7,196 nucleotides of DNA from Actinomycetes bacterium (GTDB lineage Bacteria > Actinomycetota > Actinomycetes > Actinomycetales > Cellulomonadaceae), in the NCBI GenBank assembly GCA_023428465.1, contig JAEYXM010000063.1, forward strand, positions 1 through 7,196, read 5' to 3'. How positions within the stretch are numbered: the stretch's first letter is position 1; the number at the start of each line of letters is the position of its first letter. Under the pieces are notes generated by a model that had not been told where the DNA came from, did not search any database, and saw nothing but the letters and a program-made list of their open reading frames with translations. Shown one piece after another: positions 4,726-7,196 of this stretch. Both the position numbers and the translations under genes were made by a program.

Positions 4726-7196
4726 CTAGGGCTCCTCGTCGGCGGGCTCCTCTTCCTCCGACGGCGGCGACGGCGGCGGTTGCTCGGGGCCCGGGTCCTC
4801 CGGCGGGCCGCTCGACACCACGATCGTCACCGTCGAACCCGCCGCGGCCCTGCCGCCACCCGGGGTCTGGGAGATGACCTGCCCCTCGGGCACGGTCGCG
4901 CTCTCCTCGTAGACAACGGTGACCTTGAACCCGGCGTTCTCCAGGGCGGAGCGCGCACTGCCCTCCGTCTGCCCGACGACGTTCGGCACGTCCGCCTCGC
5001 CCGGCCCGGTGGACACGGTGATCGTGACGGTCGAGCCCTGCTCGGCCTCGCCCTCCGGCGACTGCGAGATGACGACGCCCGCCGGGACGTTGAGGTCCGC
5101 CGCGCCGAGGACCATGAGCGCGAAACCGGCGGCCTGCAGCGTCGCCGTGGCGTCCGCCTCGCTCATCCCGACGACGTTCGGCACGGCGACGACGGGCGGC
5201 GTGTTCGGCTCGCCGATGTTCGCCGGCTCGGGGAACGGGATGATCTCCCGGCCCTGGTGGGCGGCCGTCATGAAGTCCGTCCAGATGTCCAGGGGCACGG
5301 TGCCGCCCGTGACGAACTCGTTCCCGCCGAACGGCGTGATCGACTCCTGGACGATCGTGTCCGGGTTGTTCGGGTCCGGGCCCTCCTGGTAGAGGGCCAC
5401 GGCCGTGGTCATGTGGCCGGTGAAGCCGATGAACCACGCCGACTTGTTGTCGTTGGAGCTACCGGTCTTGCCGGCGACGGGGTGACCCACGTTCCGGGCG
5501 TCGCGCGCGGTGCCGCCCGCGTGCTCGACGGGCTGGCGCAGGGCGTAGATCGTGTCCTGCATGACGTCGGTCGCGAAGACGCGCTCCGGCTGCTGGCTGT
5601 TCTCGTACGCGACGCCGCTGCCGTCGATGTACTCGACCTTCGCGACGATGAATGGCTCGTACCGGTTGCCGATCGACGCGAACGTGTTGAACGACTGCGC
5701 CATGTCCAGCGGGCGCACGGTCGCGGTGCCCAGCACGTTCACGGGCACGTTCTGGTTGTCGAGCAGGCTGCAGTTCTCCGCGTCCCGGGCCCAGCTCGCG
5801 CACACGCCTGCGCGTCGGGCGACGTCGAGCGTCTTCTCCGGGCCGATCTCGACGTTCATCTGCGCGTACACCGAGTTCACGGACCGCGCGGTCGCCTCGA
5901 GGATGTCGATGTTGCCGTAGCTGCCGTTGCCGTAGTTGCGCACGCCCTCGGGGAAGCCCTCGACCGGCAGGCGGTTGGTGCCCATGTACCGGGACTCCAC
6001 CGACCCGCCGTTCTCGAGGTACCCGACGAGCGTGAACGGCTTGAACGTCGAGCCTGCCTGGCCGCCGCCCTGCGTGACGATGTTGAACTGGGACGTCAGG
6101 TAGTCCGGCCCGCCGTACAGGGCGAGGATCGCGCCGGTGTTGGGCTGCAGGGTCACCAGGCCGACCTTGAGGTTCGGCGAGTGGTCCGCCGGCATCCGCC
6201 CGACGGCGTCGACGGCCATCTGCTGCAGGCCGGGGTCGATGGTCGTCGTGATGCGGTAGCCGCGCTGGTCGAGCTCCTCGTCCGTGAACCCGGCCGCGAG
6301 GAGCTCCCGGCGCACCATGTCGAGCAGGTAGCCGTTCGTGCCGGCGTAGGTGTCGGGCTGCGTGAACTCGATCGTGGCGGGGAACACCTGCGCGTCCCGC
6401 TCGGCCTGGGTGAGCGCGCCCGTGACGACCATGCCGTCGAGGACGTACTCCCAGCGGCGCTCCGCCTGCTCCATCGAGATGCGCGGGTCGAAGTTGTTGG
6501 GCGAGGGGATCAGGCCCGCGAGCAGCGCGCCCTCCGAGATCGACAGGTCGGCCACGCCCTTGCCGAAGTACGCCTGCGCCGCCGCCTCGATGCCGTAGGA
6601 GTCACGGCCGAAGTAGATGGTGTTCAGGTAGTTGGTGAGGATCAGGTCCTTGTCCTCGACCCGGGCGAGCTTGACCGCGAGCATCGCCTCTTCGATCTTG
6701 CCGCGGATGTCGGTGGTCGTCCGGCCGACGTAGTACCGCTCCGCGTACTGCTGGGTGATCGAGGAACCGCCCTGCTCGTCCTTGCCCGTGACCCGCAGGT
6801 ACACGGCGCGCGCGATGCCCGCCGGGTTGATGCCCGGGTTCTCGTAGAAGGTGCGGTCCTCCGCGGCGACGACGGCGTCGCGCACGTGCTGCGGGATGGA
6901 CTCCGGCGGGACGATGACGCGGTTCTGCTCCGCGAACTCGCCCATCGGTGTCGTGCCGTCCGCGAAGTAGACCGTCGTGGTCTGGTACTCGGCGAAGTCC
7001 GACGGCGACGGGATCTCGATACGGCCGTACCAGACCACCACGACGATGGCGACGGCCGCGAACCCGGTTGCGATGACCCCGAGGATGAGCCGCCACGACG
7101 GCAGCCAGCGCCACACGCCGGTCTTGTGCTGGCGCGGGTAGTCGATGACGCGGTGGTAGCCGGTGCGCCGCGGCCGCTTGCCCCCGCGGCCCCGCG
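4726..7196 (-). CDS. ponA: Bifunctional class A penicillin-binding protein with two PASTA domains, N-terminus outside window
   Basis: This membrane enzyme polymerises lipid II into glycan strands and cross-links their peptides. Numbering from the GTG at 7116: one transmembrane helix spans 10-30. The GT51 glycosyltransferase domain has EDRTFYENPG with catalytic Glu86, GGSSITQQ (116-123) and LTNYLNTIYFG (160-170). The transpeptidase has SxxK at Ser356-Lys359 (STFK), SVN (412-414) and KTG (550-552). Two PASTA repeats follow, starting VPNVVG at 645 and 710, then a Pro/Glu-rich acidic tail to 796. The GTG at 7116 is probably not the true start: the frame stays open to 7196 and reads a basic cytoplasmic segment (HRVIDYPRQHKTGV) typical of these proteins, so the gene is partial. 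All key catalytic residues are present. Its place upstream of rpsF matches mycobacterial ponA1. PASTA repeats bind peptidoglycan or muropeptides. Confidence 0.95.
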   Translation of the reverse strand, partial: RGRGGKRPRRTGYHRVIDYPRQHKTGVWRWLPSWRLILGVIATGFAAVAIVVVVWYGRIEIPSPSDFAEYQTTTVYFADGTTPMGEFAEQNRVIVPPESIPQHVRDAVVAAEDRTFYENPGINPAGIARAVYLRVTGKDEQGGSSITQQYAERYYVGRTTTDIRGKIEEAMLAVKLARVEDKDLILTNYLNTIYFGRDSYGIEAAAQAYFGKGVADLSISEGALLAGLIPSPNNFDPRISMEQAERRWEYVLDGMVVTGALTQAERDAQVFPATIEFTQPDTYAGTNGYLLDMVRRELLAAGFTDEELDQRGYRITTTIDPGLQQMAVDAVGRMPADHSPNLKVGLVTLQPNTGAILALYGGPDYLTSQFNIVTQGGGQAGSTFKPFTLVGYLENGGSVESRYMGTNRLPVEGFPEGVRNYGNGSYGNIDILEATARSVNSVYAQMNVEIGPEKTLDVARRAGVCASWARDAENCSLLDNQNVPVNVLGTATVRPLDMAQSFNTFASIGNRYEPFIVAKVEYIDGSGVAYENSQQPERVFATDVMQDTIYALRQPVEHAGGTARDARNVGHPVAGKTGSSNDNKSAWFIGFTGHMTTAVALYQEGPDPNNPDTIVQESITPFGGNEFVTGGTVPLDIWTDFMTAAHQGREIIPFPEPANIGEPNTPPVVAVPNVVGMSEADATATLQAAGFALMVLGAADLNVPAGVVISQSPEGEAEQGSTVTITVSTGPGEADVPNVVGQTEGSARSALENAGFKVTVVYEESATVPEGQVISQTPGGGRAAAGSTVTIVVSSGPPEDPGPEQPPPSPPSEEEEPADEEP

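Noticed and set aside
4247..5437. A 396-codon minus-strand frame overlapping the PBP tail and rpsF
   Set aside because: It is out of phase with two certain genes, and its product is Arg/Gly-rich with no family likeness.

Overview
The window is one strand-coherent block of core genome from a high-GC Gram-positive bacterium. The GC content, the gene order (class A PBP with PASTA domains, rpsF, ssb, rpsR, rplI, dnaB) and the protein sequences point to an actinobacterium, probably Micrococcales and Cellulomonas-like; that placement is inference. In Mycobacterium the same order lies close to the chromosomal origin. All supported genes are on the minus strand, so transcription runs from high to low coordinates, and most open frames on the plus strand are antisense shadows.

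From right to left: (1) 7196-4726, a bifunctional penicillin-binding protein with two C-terminal PASTA repeats, its N-terminus cut by the window edge. (2) 4725-4558, a short gap with a candidate promoter (-10 TAGCAT) and a folded 5' leader. The leader appears to hide the rpsF Shine-Dalgarno sequence and resembles the S6:S18 autoregulatory element. (3) 4557-2973, the compact operon rpsF-ssb-rpsR-rplI (bS6, single-stranded DNA-binding protein, a cysteine-free bS18, bL9), closed by a strong hairpin at 2912-2954. (4) 2972-2325, about 650 bases without a credible gene. It holds inverted and direct repeats and a phased series of DnaA-box-like motifs. (5) 2324-1, dnaB, the replicative helicase, whose C-terminal ~100 residues lie outside the window.

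The most notable element is a 417-residue intein inside DnaB (1634-384), inserted exactly between Lys and Ser of the Walker A P-loop. It begins with Ala and carries the W/C/T set (W67, C396, T415) of class 3 inteins. It also holds an apparently intact LAGLIDADG homing endonuclease with both catalytic aspartates. Between the two LAGLIDADG motifs sits a cysteine-rich insert of two four-Cys modules that look like zinc ribbons. The helicase cannot bind ATP normally until the intein is removed, so chromosome replication depends on a cysteine-initiated splicing step.

Functionally the region joins replication (SSB, DnaB), translation (bS6, bS18, bL9) and cell-wall growth (PBP). No CRISPR, tRNA, rRNA, insertion sequence or phage gene was seen.
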